The notes below the pieces were generated by a model. The model was not told where the DNA came from. It searched no databases and saw only the letters and a program-made list of their open reading frames with translations. Positions 53,175 through 64,000 of a stretch of DNA of 64,000 nt are shown one piece after another (position 1 is the first letter of the stretch; every line of letters begins with the position of its first letter). This DNA comes from Streptococcus toyakuensis (GTDB lineage: Bacteria; Bacillota; Bacilli; Lactobacillales; Streptococcaceae). The position numbers and the translations under genes were made by a program. Location: positions 1,249,001 to 1,313,000 of the forward strand of contig NZ_AP024523.1 in NCBI RefSeq assembly GCF_024346585.1, written 5' to 3'.

Positions 53175-54938
53175 CTAAAAATTGAAGAATTCCATCGCCT
53201 GTTTAAACAGTAAATCCGTGTACTCTGGGTCTTCTTGGGCAATGGTAACTTGCTCTTGAACCATTTCCAAATCATCTGTTATCATGCCATCAGCTCCTAG
53301 CTGAACAGATTTATCAAAGGACTCTGAACTATTGATGGTCCACACGTACAATTTCTGATCCGTATTCCAAAGCTTGTTGACAAAATTTTCATCCAAGGTT
53401 GAATACTCCATAGTGTAACCTGTGGCTTTGGTTCTTGGAAAAATACTATTGTAAGGCAAAATGAAATAGACTGGAATTTGTGAATCGTAGGCCAACACCT
53501 GATCAATCACATGGTAGTCTAAGGACTGCATTTGGTGACCATTCTGCTTAATGATGGCTCCATATTTGTCCATAAAGCGTTTCATCATATCTGGACTATC
53601 TTTTCGACTTGTTTTAATTTCAATAAGAAGTTTTTGATGCAATTCATTGGCTTTGTTGAGATAAGCATCAAAACTAGACACCTTACTCTGATAGCCATTT
53701 TCAGAAATATTAAGTTTGGTTAATTCCTCCAAAGTTAAATCCTGAGGATTGGCATTAACTCCTGTCAAATGCTTGATATTAGCATCATGCATCATGACAA
53801 ACTGGCCATCTTTTGTTTCCTGAACATCCGTCTCAACAAAGTCTGGTTCTAGTTGGGCTGTCTTTTCTAGCGATTGGACAGTATTTTGGACACCATTCTT
53901 ATTAGATACTCCTCTGTGAGAAATAACTAAAGGTTTATGTGCAACTGGAGCTTCCAAATAAACATAACCCTCAAGAGCGAAAAAGATACCAGCACAGCCC
54001 ATCACTCCCCATCTCATCCAGTGGTCTTTCTTTCTCCTTGGTGTGATTTCTAATTCTTCTCCTGTCAAGAATGAAACAAATTTAATGAGAAAGTAAGTCA
54101 AGGCCATATAGTGGAAATTCTTAATCAAGACAAAGTTGATAATTCCCAGCACAAGAGATTCCTTATGGGTCAAACCATCCATTAGTGCCTGACTTGCCAA
54201 GATTGGAATCAATAAAAGAATGAAAAATAGGTATGTTTTGACGATAATCCAAAGCAAGTTCCAAATATAAAACCAAGAGTGCTTTCTTGTCTTCTCTAGA
54301 CTGTATCTGACTGCTTCTTTGACTGTTTTCTTCTCAAATAAAAGCTGAGGTAGAGCAAACATGAAACGCACTGAAATGTAAAATAGAAGTAAAGCCAAAA
54401 TAGTAACCACTATACCTACTAGCCAATACTTGTCTTCCACATAATCAACGATAAAGTCTGGAATGACAATTTTATTTAGGTAGTAAATCTTTAAAATCTT
54501 TCGAATCAATGGAAAGAGCATCATGACATAAAAGAAGATAAAGGCTATCTTGGAAAGCGTCACTTGCTTCATAAACAAGAAACTTTGATGAAAGACCTTG
54601 CGACTGTACTCTAGCAAGGTTCTCTTTTCATGACATAATAAATGACGAGCACCAATAAAGAGAAGTCCTATCTGGTAATAGGCAATCAGTAAATTAACGA
54701 TTACCAGAACAAATAAAGCAAGACTAACAAAGGGAGAACCCTTTATAATGGCAAAAATATTGTTGTAGGATAGAAAGAGATAACCTGTCTGACGGAGCAA
54801 AAGTCCAGCAATCCAAGAATTTGACGGTAACCATACAAACTCAATCATCATGAAAGTCAAGAAGAAAAGAAAGAGTATTTTATCTAGATTAAAGTATATC
54901 TGCTTAAAACCTAGATTTTTAGGTTTTTCAGGTTTCAT
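53175..54938 (-). CDS. Membrane glycerophosphodiester phosphodiesterase
   Basis: 587 residues. The N-terminal 330 residues hold about eight membrane segments (GPDPase membrane domain); the rest is a GDPD TIM barrel with PLVISHRGVSNKNGVQNT, VETDVQETKDGQFVMMHD and a late NSSESFDKSVQLGADGMITD. It cleaves glycerophosphodiesters and possibly (lipo)teichoic-acid glycerol phosphate outside the cell. I start at the ATG of 54938 (AGGAG five bases upstream); a GTG two codons earlier is also open. It follows the exonuclease gene by 8 bp. Confidence 0.88.
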   Translation of the reverse strand: MKPEKPKNLGFKQIYFNLDKILFLFFLTFMMIEFVWLPSNSWIAGLLLRQTGYLFLSYNNIFAIIKGSPFVSLALFVLVIVNLLIAYYQIGLLFIGARHLLCHEKRTLLEYSRKVFHQSFLFMKQVTLSKIAFIFFYVMMLFPLIRKILKIYYLNKIVIPDFIVDYVEDKYWLVGIVVTILALLLFYISVRFMFALPQLLFEKKTVKEAVRYSLEKTRKHSWFYIWNLLWIIVKTYLFFILLLIPILASQALMDGLTHKESLVLGIINFVLIKNFHYMALTYFLIKFVSFLTGEELEITPRRKKDHWMRWGVMGCAGIFFALEGYVYLEAPVAHKPLVISHRGVSNKNGVQNTVQSLEKTAQLEPDFVETDVQETKDGQFVMMHDANIKHLTGVNANPQDLTLEELTKLNISENGYQSKVSSFDAYLNKANELHQKLLIEIKTSRKDSPDMMKRFMDKYGAIIKQNGHQMQSLDYHVIDQVLAYDSQIPVYFILPYNSIFPRTKATGYTMEYSTLDENFVNKLWNTDQKLYVWTINSSESFDKSVQLGADGMITDDLEMVQEQVTIAQEDPEYTDLLFKQAMEFFNF

Positions 54939-54946
54939 AGGCACTC

Positions 54947-55537
54947 CTAGTCAAATAATTGAGACAAGTCCAAGCCTCCAAAAGGATTATTCGAGAGGCT
55001 ACTTTCTGCCCCTAACAATTCTCTAGCTTGATCCGACTCTAGAAAGGACTCGTAAACACGCGCTGTCATACGAGCATCCTCCAAGCTATTATGGGACTGA
55101 CCTTGAAATCCAAGAAACGAGGCAACGGTTTGCAATTTGAGATTGGCAATACCATGTAAATCCGAACTCCGACGTTCAAAGGCTTCATCATACAGATCCA
55201 CCTTGTACTGCAGGCTGTAGTCTAAACCATGATCCGCTAAAATAGGCAAATCACTTTTAGCAGCATTGTATCCAACCATGGGTAAAGAACCCACAAACTC
55301 TTGGAAATCTTTTATGACTTCCTCCACTGGAGGAGCATCTTTTAAGGTCTCGGCTGTAATCCCAGTCAAACCATTGATAAAACTTTTTAGAGGCACACTG
55401 GTATGAACATAGGAATCATAGGCATCGATTTCCCGACCATCTCTAAAACGCACTGCCGATACTTGGATCAAGTGTGTTTGTCCTTCGTGCTGATTAAATT
55501 CTAAATCGAAAGCAATGTAATCTTCTAATCGTTCCAT
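54947..55537 (-). CDS. DEDD-family 3'-5' exonuclease (DnaQ-like)
   Basis: 196 residues. Exo I YIAFDLEFNQHEG, exo II around YNAAKSDLPILADHGLDY, exo III SHNSLEDARMTARVYESF with the His of the DEDDh type. Role may be proofreading, RNA trimming or DNA repair; it stands apart from the polymerase subunits. Upstream gene of the GDPD pair. Confidence 0.85.
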   Translation of the reverse strand: MERLEDYIAFDLEFNQHEGQTHLIQVSAVRFRDGREIDAYDSYVHTSVPLKSFINGLTGITAETLKDAPPVEEVIKDFQEFVGSLPMVGYNAAKSDLPILADHGLDYSLQYKVDLYDEAFERRSSDLHGIANLKLQTVASFLGFQGQSHNSLEDARMTARVYESFLESDQARELLGAESSLSNNPFGGLDLSQLFD

Positions 55538-55635
55538 TTTCTACCTCTCCTATACTGTTATTTTACTTGAGCAACTATACTATTTAGAAACAAAAGAAGC
55601 CATCAGGTTAGCATTTGACCTAAACAGCTCCTTGA

Positions 55636-56127
55636 TTATCCTCCAAATAAACGAGCAAAAAAGCCTTTCTTAGTTGATTGGACTTCTTCTTTTGCTTGGT
55701 CCAGCTCTAGCTTAAGATTTTCTTGATCCTTCATTGCTTGAAGAGTCAATTGTTGCTGCTGATCGAGTTGTTTGTCTTTCTCAGCAATCTGACGGTCTTT
55801 GATACGCATCTGCTCGTCTTTTTCTGATAACTGACGATCCTTGGCTTTTAATTGTTCATAGAGACGAAGAATTTCTGCATTCTTCTCATCAACCAGAATC
55901 TCCATCAGTTCACGTTGCTTGACATCTTCACTGACAGGCTCATCTTCAAAAATCGTTTTTTTATAGATTTCTTCTAGCTTAATCAAGCCACTTCTGGTAA
56001 CGACTGTTACCCCTTTGTCATTTTTATCTGTATCTTCTTCTGGTAATTCTTTGACACGGTTATTGATTGCTTGGCGAGATAATCCTAAGACCTCTGCAAT
56101 CTCACTGACGGTCATTTCAATACTCAT
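55636..56127 (-). CDS. rocS: Chromosome-segregation regulator RocS-like protein
   Basis: 163 residues. N-terminal HTH (MTVSEIAEVLGLSRQAINNR), a coiled coil from about 70 to 150 with repeated K-D-x-Q-x-x-E-K-D units, and a C-terminal amphipathic membrane-binding end KKGFFARLFGG. This layout and the neighbours mtnN and macP match pneumococcal RocS, which links chromosome segregation to the capsule/cell-division machinery. The repeats in the coil (KDRQLSEKDEQ, KDRQIAEKDKQ) are conspicuous. Confidence 0.85.
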   Translation of the reverse strand: MSIEMTVSEIAEVLGLSRQAINNRVKELPEEDTDKNDKGVTVVTRSGLIKLEEIYKKTIFEDEPVSEDVKQRELMEILVDEKNAEILRLYEQLKAKDRQLSEKDEQMRIKDRQIAEKDKQLDQQQQLTLQAMKDQENLKLELDQAKEEVQSTKKGFFARLFGG

Positions 56128-56203
56128 AATATCCTCTGAAACGTTTTCTAGCTTTTCTTTACTTAAATCTTATCATAAGCTAGAAAAACTGTCAAATTTT
56201 CGC

Positions 56204-56896
56204 TTAATCTAAGGCCTTCAAAAAAGCTAATAAGACTTGGGCAGAGCGACGTCCAGCTTCGATAATAAACTCATCAAAAGAGATGTTTGCTTCATGGTTG
56301 GCATTATCACTCATAGCTCGGATGACTAAGACTGGAAGATTAAGGGCATGCGCTGCCTGAGCAATAGCCGCCCCCTCCATCTCAACAGCCAAAACATCTG
56401 GAAAATGGGACTTAATCGCTTCTATCTTATCATTTCCTGCGACAAAACTATCTCCTGTAGCAATCAATCCAAGATGCCAGTTCTGGTCCAATTGAGATAG
56501 ACTCTCTTGAATTTTAGCAACAAAGGTTTTATCTGATTCAAAATAAAGCGGTTGTTGTGCCATTTGTCCATAAGCATAGCCAAATGCTGTGACATCCACA
56601 TCATGATAGGCTAATTTGTCAGCAATCACAACATCCCCAACAGCAATACCTTCTGCTACTGCCCCAGCTGATCCCGTATTAATCACAGCATCCACTTGAA
56701 AATGATCAGCTAAAATAGCTACACTCATAGCAGACATCACCTTACCAATTCCACTTTCTACAAGAACGACTTCATGAGAAGCAATGGTTCCTGTGTGATA
56801 GGTATTGCCTAAAACAATTTGCTCCTGGGCATTGTCCAAATGCTGGACCAGATACGCCAGTTCTTCTGGCATAGCCGCAATAATTCCTATTTTCAT
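56204..56896 (-). CDS. mtnN: MTA/SAH nucleosidase
   Basis: Hydrolyses 5'-methylthioadenosine and S-adenosylhomocysteine; the latter step leads to AI-2 with LuxS. 230 residues. MKIGIIAAMPEELAYL start, INTGSAGAV, substrate Glu in VEMEGAAIAQAAH and catalytic Asp in RAMSDNANHEA. It lies between macP and rocS on the same strand. Confidence 0.95.
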   Translation of the reverse strand: MKIGIIAAMPEELAYLVQHLDNAQEQIVLGNTYHTGTIASHEVVLVESGIGKVMSAMSVAILADHFQVDAVINTGSAGAVAEGIAVGDVVIADKLAYHDVDVTAFGYAYGQMAQQPLYFESDKTFVAKIQESLSQLDQNWHLGLIATGDSFVAGNDKIEAIKSHFPDVLAVEMEGAAIAQAAHALNLPVLVIRAMSDNANHEANISFDEFIIEAGRRSAQVLLAFLKALD

Positions 56897-56912
56897 TTCA
56901 ATTCCTTTTCTA

Positions 56913-57224
56913 TTACAAAAGTTTCATTGCTAAGACAAGCAAAATTAAGAGAAAGATGACTGCAAATAAAATCTTATTCAACTTAGAATTGAAGACATTT
57001 CTCTTGGTATTTTCAATGCGACGGCTTTTATGAATAGACGGTTCGACCTGAATCTTCAAGGTTTCCTGGCTAAAACCATGATCCTTAGGATTGGCATAAC
57101 CAAAATGGGAAGAAGAGGTTGGTAAAATTTTTGTCTCCTCATCATCTAGCAAAGGAGGACCTGAAATCTTTTCGCCTCTATTAGCTCTTTCAATCATTTC
57201 ATCCGTTAATAAAGGTTTACCCAT
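56913..57224 (-). CDS. macP: PBP2a activator MacP
   Basis: 103 residues, cytoplasmic N-terminus and one C-terminal membrane helix ([20 protein letters not shown]). MacP activates the cell-wall synthase PBP2a in pneumococcus after phosphorylation by StkP. The Thr at residue 31 by my count (in DDEETKIL) is probably the known phosphosite. The ATG at 57224 is fixed by GAGGAGG just upstream; an earlier start would run into the Nudix gene. Confidence 0.88.
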   Translation of the reverse strand: MGKPLLTDEMIERANRGEKISGPPLLDDEETKILPTSSSHFGYANPKDHGFSQETLKIQVEPSIHKSRRIENTKRNVFNSKLNKILFAVIFLLILLVLAMKLL

Positions 57225-57235
57225 ACTGACCTCCT

Positions 57236-57781
57236 CTATTTTTTCTGCAATTCCCAATACTGAACAGCCATAATTGTCTTAGCATCACAGATATGACCTG
57301 ATTGGATCAATTCCTTGGCTTCCTCTAAGCTCACTTCAAGTACCTCCAAGGTCTCATCCTCATCCTGCGGACGCGGATTTTCTACCTTTGTCAAATCGCT
57401 TGCTAGGTATAGTTTTAACTTTTCATTACAAAAGCCAATGGCTGAGTAAAAATCGTACAAGAGTTCTAATTTCCCTGTATAGGCTGTTTCTTCCTCCAGT
57501 TCACGAAGGGCTGCTGCCACAGGGTCTGTATTCTCTCCTACTTCCAACTTTCCTGCTGGAATTTCGTAAGAGACAGCCTCGATAGCTTTGCGGTACTGCT
57601 TGACCAAGATAAGTTTTTGTTCATCCGTTACTGCCAAAACGCAGACAGCTCCATTGTGGAAAATCAAATCGCGTTGGGCAGTTCCCTTGCCTTCTGGTAA
57701 TTCAACCTGATCTTGAACCAGTTTAAAAATTGGTCCTTGATAGATTTCTTTTCGGCTAAGCGTTTTTTCTTCAAATTCCAT
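57236..57781 (-). CDS. Nudix hydrolase (ADP-ribose pyrophosphatase type)
   Basis: 181 residues. Nudix box [20 protein letters not shown] followed by EETAY at about 78-102, with the NudF-like N-terminus [20 protein letters not shown]. Likely cleaves ADP-ribose and related nucleoside diphosphate sugars. It lies 9 bp after glmU and just before macP in the same transcript. Confidence 0.88.
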   Translation of the reverse strand: MEFEEKTLSRKEIYQGPIFKLVQDQVELPEGKGTAQRDLIFHNGAVCVLAVTDEQKLILVKQYRKAIEAVSYEIPAGKLEVGENTDPVAAALRELEEETAYTGKLELLYDFYSAIGFCNEKLKLYLASDLTKVENPRPQDEDETLEVLEVSLEEAKELIQSGHICDAKTIMAVQYWELQKK

Positions 57782-57790
57782 GATAGGCTC

Positions 57791-59185
<1,395 letters not shown>

Positions 59186-59301
59186 CTAGAAATTCCCTTT
59201 TATTATACCATATTTCAAATCATTCCACGCCCTTGAATGAAAAAATGCTCCCAAGTCCTTTCCTTAACCCATTTTTTGAGTATTTTTTTTGATTTTTAGG
59301 G

Positions 59302-59307
59302 TAAAAT
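59302..59307 (+). promoter_or_regulatory. -10 of the GH25 gene (very short leader)
   Basis: TAAAAT at 59302-59307 predicts a start at about 59313-59315, one to three bases ahead of the ATG at 59316. No ribosome site is present. The -35 is unclear in the T-rich stretch. Confidence 0.45.
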
Positions 59308-59315
59308 TATGAGAT

Positions 59316-60116
59316 ATGAGAAAACAAATTCATCCACTTATTTTATTTGGTTTTTTTGGGATTATGATGTTCATTTTAATCATCAATCGCCCACTTAATG
59401 ACAACCAATCTTTTAAAACAAAATCCAACATAGCGCAGATTGAAGCACAGGCTTTGAAACACTTAGACAAACCGATTATTGACCTCTCTGGCTGGCAGCG
59501 TCCTGAGGAAATCAACTACGATGCCCTCTCACAAAATATTTCAGGCGCTATTGTTCGTGTTCACAGTGGTGCTCAAACGACAAAAGAAAATGATGCTTCC
59601 TTTATCAATGGAATAGACAAGGCCTATAAGAGTCATATCACTGAACTTCAAAAGCGGAATGTCCCCGTTGGGGTCTACGCTTATGTAGCTGGAAAAAGTG
59701 TCCAAGAAATGGAAAAAGTCGCTGAAGTTTTCTACAATGCTGCCTCTCCTTACAGCCCTAGTTACTATTGGCTAGACGTAGAAGACAAAACCATGTCCAA
59801 TATGAACGAGGGTGTTGAAGCCTTTCGAGCAAAACTAGCATCACTAGGTGCTAAAAACATCGGCATCTACGTTGGGGTCTACTTCATGGAAGAACATAGT
59901 ATTGATACAGGCAAGTTTACCTCTGTTTGGATTCCGTCCTACGGCTCTAACTCAGGATTTTTGGAGAGCAGTCCTAAAACTGACTTAGATTATGATATTC
60001 ACCAATACACATCTAAAGGAAAAATTGCCGGCTTTGACCACGATTTGGATATCAACGTCATCTCTCCCTTAAAAAACAAAGAAGAAACCTTTAGAAAACT
60101 CTTTTTAAAACCTTAA
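59316..60116 (+). CDS. Membrane-anchored GH25-family protein
   Basis: 266 residues. One N-terminal membrane anchor or uncleaved signal (about 8-25), then a GH25 lysozyme-type barrel: PIIDLSGWQRPEEINYDALS, VPVGVYAYVAG, YYWLDVEDKTMSN, DYDIHQYTSKGKIAGFDHDL. The catalytic Asp/Glu pair of GH25 (DxE) is seen as DVED. It may cleave peptidoglycan muramyl bonds or act as a wall-binding remnant. No choline-binding repeats, unlike LytC. Confidence 0.82.
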   Translation: MRKQIHPLILFGFFGIMMFILIINRPLNDNQSFKTKSNIAQIEAQALKHLDKPIIDLSGWQRPEEINYDALSQNISGAIVRVHSGAQTTKENDASFINGIDKAYKSHITELQKRNVPVGVYAYVAGKSVQEMEKVAEVFYNAASPYSPSYYWLDVEDKTMSNMNEGVEAFRAKLASLGAKNIGIYVGVYFMEEHSIDTGKFTSVWIPSYGSNSGFLESSPKTDLDYDIHQYTSKGKIAGFDHDLDINVISPLKNKEETFRKLFLKP

Positions 60117-60146
60117 AAGCATTTGTTTATCATTTGCTTTTTCTTT
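60114..60146 (+). terminator. Terminator after the GH25 gene
   Basis: AAAAGCA and TGCTTTTT pair over an AT-rich loop, with a T-rich tail. Weak stem. Confidence 0.5.
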
Positions 60147-60210
60147 TTGTGTTTGATTGTGATACAATATAGTAAGGATTTTTTGAAATAGAAATAGTTG
60201 GAGGAACTAT

Positions 60211-61053
60211 ATGCTCTCATGGTTAGCACGTATTATTAAAGGGATTGTGATTGCTCTTGGATTTATTCTACCGGGAATTTCCGGAGGGGTTCTAGCAGCA
60301 ATCTTAGGCATTTACGAACGAATGATTGGCTTTCTGGCTCATCCTTTTAAAGACTTTAAAGAAAATGTTTTATACTTTATTCCAGTTGCCATCGGTATGC
60401 TTCTGGGAATTGGCCTATTTTCTTATCCGATTGAATACCTGCTTGAAAATTATCAGGTCTTTGTCTTATGGAGCTTTGCGGGGGCTATCATTGGTACTGT
60501 TCCTAGCCTACTCAAGGAATCAACTCGAGAATCTGACCGAGACAAGATTGATTTAGCTTGGTTCTGGATAACCTTTATCATTTCTGGTTTAGGACTCTAT
60601 GCCTTAAATTTTGTCGTTGGAACCTTAAGTGCTAGCTTTCTTAATTTCGTCCTAGCAGGTGCACTGCTGGCTCTTGGCGTATTGGTTCCTGGCCTCAGTC
60701 CATCAAATCTACTTTTGATTTTGGGCCTCTATGCTCCTATGTTGACTGGTTTTAAAACCTTTGACCTCTTGGGAACCTTCTTTCCGATTGGAATTGGGGC
60801 AGGTGCAACTCTCATCGTTTTTTCAAAATTGATGGATTATGCCTTAAATAACCACCACTCACGAGTCTATCATTTCATCATCGGTATCGTCCTATCAAGC
60901 ACCCTTTTGATCTTGATTCCAAATGTAGGAAACGCTGAGAGTATCCAATACACAGGACTTTCACTTGTCGGGTATGTCATCATCGCCTTCTTCTTTGCGT
61001 TGGGAATTTGGCTTGGTATTTGGATGAGCCAATTGGAGGATAAGTATAAATAA
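60211..61053 (+). CDS. DUF368 membrane protein
   Basis: 280 residues, about eight membrane segments. The family start is GIVIALGFILPGISGGVLAA with the duplicated PG motif VLVPGLSPSNLLLILGLYAP in the second half. Members of DUF368 have been proposed as polyprenyl-phosphate translocases in other bacteria. GGAGG ribosome site. It overlaps the next gene by one base, starting a three-gene operon. Confidence 0.85.
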   Translation: MLSWLARIIKGIVIALGFILPGISGGVLAAILGIYERMIGFLAHPFKDFKENVLYFIPVAIGMLLGIGLFSYPIEYLLENYQVFVLWSFAGAIIGTVPSLLKESTRESDRDKIDLAWFWITFIISGLGLYALNFVVGTLSASFLNFVLAGALLALGVLVPGLSPSNLLLILGLYAPMLTGFKTFDLLGTFFPIGIGAGATLIVFSKLMDYALNNHHSRVYHFIIGIVLSSTLLILIPNVGNAESIQYTGLSLVGYVIIAFFFALGIWLGIWMSQLEDKYK

Positions 61054-61535
61054 TGGCAAAAAAAGTTAAAATCAAAAAAACATTGGTAGAACAAATCCTG
61101 TCTAAAGCAGGTATCCCACATCAGGGGATTCAAATCAATGCCCTAGAAGGAGAGCTTCCTCAAGGTTATGAACGAGATCAGATTTTCAAAACCTTGGCTC
61201 TTTTGGGAGATAAAACAGGACCGATTATCGGAATTGTGCCCATCACTCAACACTTGTCTGAAAAGAAATTAGCCAAAATTTCTGGCAATAAAAAAGTGAG
61301 CATGATTCCACAAAAGGACTTGGAAAAAACAACTGGTTACATTCATGGAGCCAATAATCCTGTCGGAATTCGTCAGAAACACAATTACCCCATTTTTATC
61401 GATAAGATCGCTCTAGACTTGGATCAAATGATTGTCTCTGCTGGAGAAGTTGGTCACAGCATTATCGTCGCACCACAAGACTTGGCTAGCTTTGTAAAAG
61501 CTGACTTTGCAGATATCTTGGAGGACAGTAAGTAA
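61053..61535 (+). CDS. YbaK/EbsC-type aminoacyl-tRNA deacylase
   Basis: 160 residues. Cys-tRNA(Pro) deacylase family: N-terminus KKTLVEQILSKAGIPHQ, catalytic-Lys region NKKVSMIPQKDLEKTTGYIH, and GANNPVGIRQKHNYPIFID. It clears mischarged tRNA(Pro). One-base overlaps with both neighbours show a tight operon. Confidence 0.88.
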   Translation: MAKKVKIKKTLVEQILSKAGIPHQGIQINALEGELPQGYERDQIFKTLALLGDKTGPIIGIVPITQHLSEKKLAKISGNKKVSMIPQKDLEKTTGYIHGANNPVGIRQKHNYPIFIDKIALDLDQMIVSAGEVGHSIIVAPQDLASFVKADFADILEDSK

Positions 61536-62152
61536 TGAAACTCTACTTTGTCCGCCACGGTCGTACAGTCTGGAACCAAGAAGGACGCTTTCAAGGTGCT
61601 AGCGGAGATTCTCCCCTTCTTCCTGAATCTATTGACACCCTAAAACAACTAGGGCAGTATCTCAAGGATGTTCCTTTCGATCAGATTTATTCAAGTGATT
61701 TACCTCGAGCGGTCAAATCTGCTGAGATTATCCAAAGTCAACTCAAGACACCCTGTCCTTTAGAAAGTGTTTCTAATCTCCGTGAATGGCAGCTGGGGAA
61801 GTTAGAAGGTTTGAAAATTGCAACCTTGGAATCTATTTACCCGCAACAAATCAAAGCTTTCCGATCTAACCTTGCTCAATTTGACACTCAAATGTTTGGA
61901 GCAGAGTCCCTCTATAGCACCACGCAACGGACCATCCAATTTATCAAATCATTAAAAGATAGTCCAGCTGAGCGTATTCTAATTGTCGGACACGGCGCCA
62001 ATCTTACTGCCAGTCTTCGTACTCTTCTAGGTTATAAAGAACCACTTCTTCGTAAAGATGGAGGTCTAGCAAATGCCAGCCTGACCATTCTAGAAACCCA
62101 TGATTTTGAAACATTTACTCTCAATACTTGGAATGATACTTCCTATCAATAA
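61535..62152 (+). CDS. Histidine phosphatase (phosphoglycerate-mutase-like)
   Basis: 205 residues. Catalytic FVRHGRTVWNQEGRFQG at the N-terminus and the second His in LIVGHGANLTASLRTLLG. Branch-2-like small phosphatase family; the substrate is not readable, and true glycolytic dPGM is unlikely because of the divergent middle. Last gene of the operon, followed by a terminator. Confidence 0.85.
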   Translation: MKLYFVRHGRTVWNQEGRFQGASGDSPLLPESIDTLKQLGQYLKDVPFDQIYSSDLPRAVKSAEIIQSQLKTPCPLESVSNLREWQLGKLEGLKIATLESIYPQQIKAFRSNLAQFDTQMFGAESLYSTTQRTIQFIKSLKDSPAERILIVGHGANLTASLRTLLGYKEPLLRKDGGLANASLTILETHDFETFTLNTWNDTSYQ

Positions 62153-62153
62153 C

Positions 62154-62183
62154 AGAACTTGATTGTAGCGTCAAGTTCTTTTT
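62154..62183 (+). terminator. Terminator of the DUF368-ybaK-pgm operon
   Basis: AGAACTTGA (62154-62162) and TCAAGTTCT (62171-62179) with an eight-base loop, then TTTT. Confidence 0.85.
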
Positions 62184-62280
62184 AGTTTTGAAAGATTATT
62201 CGTGAATTTCTTGGTTATTTATGATAAAATGGGAGTATCGCAAAAAATGACTCATCGTATTCAATTTTGAGTAAAACTAG

Positions 62281-63780
<1,500 letters not shown>

Positions 63781-63788
63781 GCTCTTAT

Positions 63789-63815
63789 CCTCTGACTCTT
63801 GTCAGGGGATTTTTT
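63789..63815 (+). terminator. lysS terminator
   Basis: CCTCTGAC, TCTT loop, GTCAGGGG (one G-U pair), then ATTTTTT. Confidence 0.9.
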
Positions 63816-63828
63816 CATAACCAAAAGA

Positions 63829-63861
63829 AATAGACTGAAGTTTTCACCTCAGTCTATTTTT
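63829..63861. terminator. Terminator between lysS and the surface-protein gene
   Basis: AATAGACTGA (63829-63838) and TCAGTCTATT (63849-63858) with a ten-base loop. T-rich on both sides, so it serves the convergent surface-protein gene as well. Confidence 0.85.
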
Positions 63862-63890
63862 CTATCGGATTTTAGAAAGACAGTTTCTTT

Positions 63891-64000
63891 TTAGTCTTCT
63901 TTTTTCTTACGGGCTACAAGTCCGAATGCACCCAACATTCCAAGAAATCCAAGACTAGCTAGACCAGCCTTATCTTCTGTACCAGTATTTGGTAATTCCT
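63891..64000 (-). CDS. 3' end of an LPxTG wall-anchored surface protein (partial)
   Basis: Only the last 36 codons are in the window. They read ELPNTGTEDKAG, a hydrophobic stretch LASLGFLGMLGAFGLV and a basic tail ARKKKED: a complete sortase A signal with motif LPNTG. The protein is exported and covalently linked to peptidoglycan. The rest lies beyond the window, so its type cannot be told. Confidence 0.88.
   Translation of the reverse strand, partial: ELPNTGTEDKAGLASLGFLGMLGAFGLVARKKKED

Overview
The window is a chromosomal segment of a low-GC Gram-positive coccus of the Streptococcus mitis group (S. pneumoniae, S. pseudopneumoniae or S. mitis). The evidence is a complete phosphocholine teichoic-acid locus (tarI-tarJ-licA-licB-licC with divergent tacF-licD1-licD2), a competence-type dprA with a cin box, a CiaR box, several BOX repeats, a choline-binding surface protein, and macP and rocS homologues. 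Species cannot be fixed by reading alone, but the gene order differs from the pneumococcal order I remember in at least two places.

Layout. 1-9 kb: guaC, a YrdC-family gene and the leuA-leuB-DUF1294-leuC-leuD operon behind a leucine leader-peptide attenuator, then an MmcQ-like gene, cutC and a DUF454 gene. 9-12.5 kb: topA and dprA, with two BOX elements. 12.5-20.4 kb: the choline/teichoic-acid (lic) region. 20.4-27.8 kb: pyrR-pyrB-carA-carB behind a PyrR attenuator, then nth and a DUF177 gene. 27.9-38.9 kb: a bacteriocin-immunity-like gene, an ABC-F gene with an elaborate leader, htpX-lemA, rsmG, the uracil permease pyrP (second PyrR attenuator), ylxM-ffh, an HD phosphohydrolase and a Cof-type phosphatase.

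38.9-44.7 kb is an AT-rich accessory island beside tRNA-Arg(CCU). It holds an MFS exporter with a coupled 99-residue protein of unknown function, a divergent Rgg-type regulator, a relaxase-like fragment, an IS200/IS605-like hairpin remnant, a duplicated piece of the MFS gene, a CYTH-domain gene, a PlcR/TprA-like regulator and decayed coding sequence. 44.7-48.2 kb is core: tRNA-Arg, rplS, two crcB genes, chorismate mutase, flavodoxin, a DHH phosphodiesterase and rpmE2. 48.2-52.8 kb is a second accessory block: a fused relic of two unrelated transposases, then a cassette flanked by 93-bp direct repeats that carries a small serine recombinase, two hix-like 36-bp palindromes, a choline-binding protein, a TM2 protein and a lipoprotein. 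52.8-64 kb is core again: ebfC, a membrane GDPD, an exonuclease, rocS, mtnN, macP, a Nudix gene, glmU, a GH25 protein, DUF368, ybaK, a phosphoglycerate-mutase-like gene, lysS and the 3' end of an LPxTG surface protein.

The most interesting features are: (1) the ABC-F leader, where a three-codon ORF, a hairpin, a 14-bp antiterminator pairing and an intrinsic terminator form a complete predicted ribosome-stalling switch with a BOX-like repeat inserted in its middle; (2) the serine recombinase with paired palindromes in front of the choline-binding protein gene, a possible invertible promoter; (3) the two regulator-centred modules of the tRNA-Arg island.
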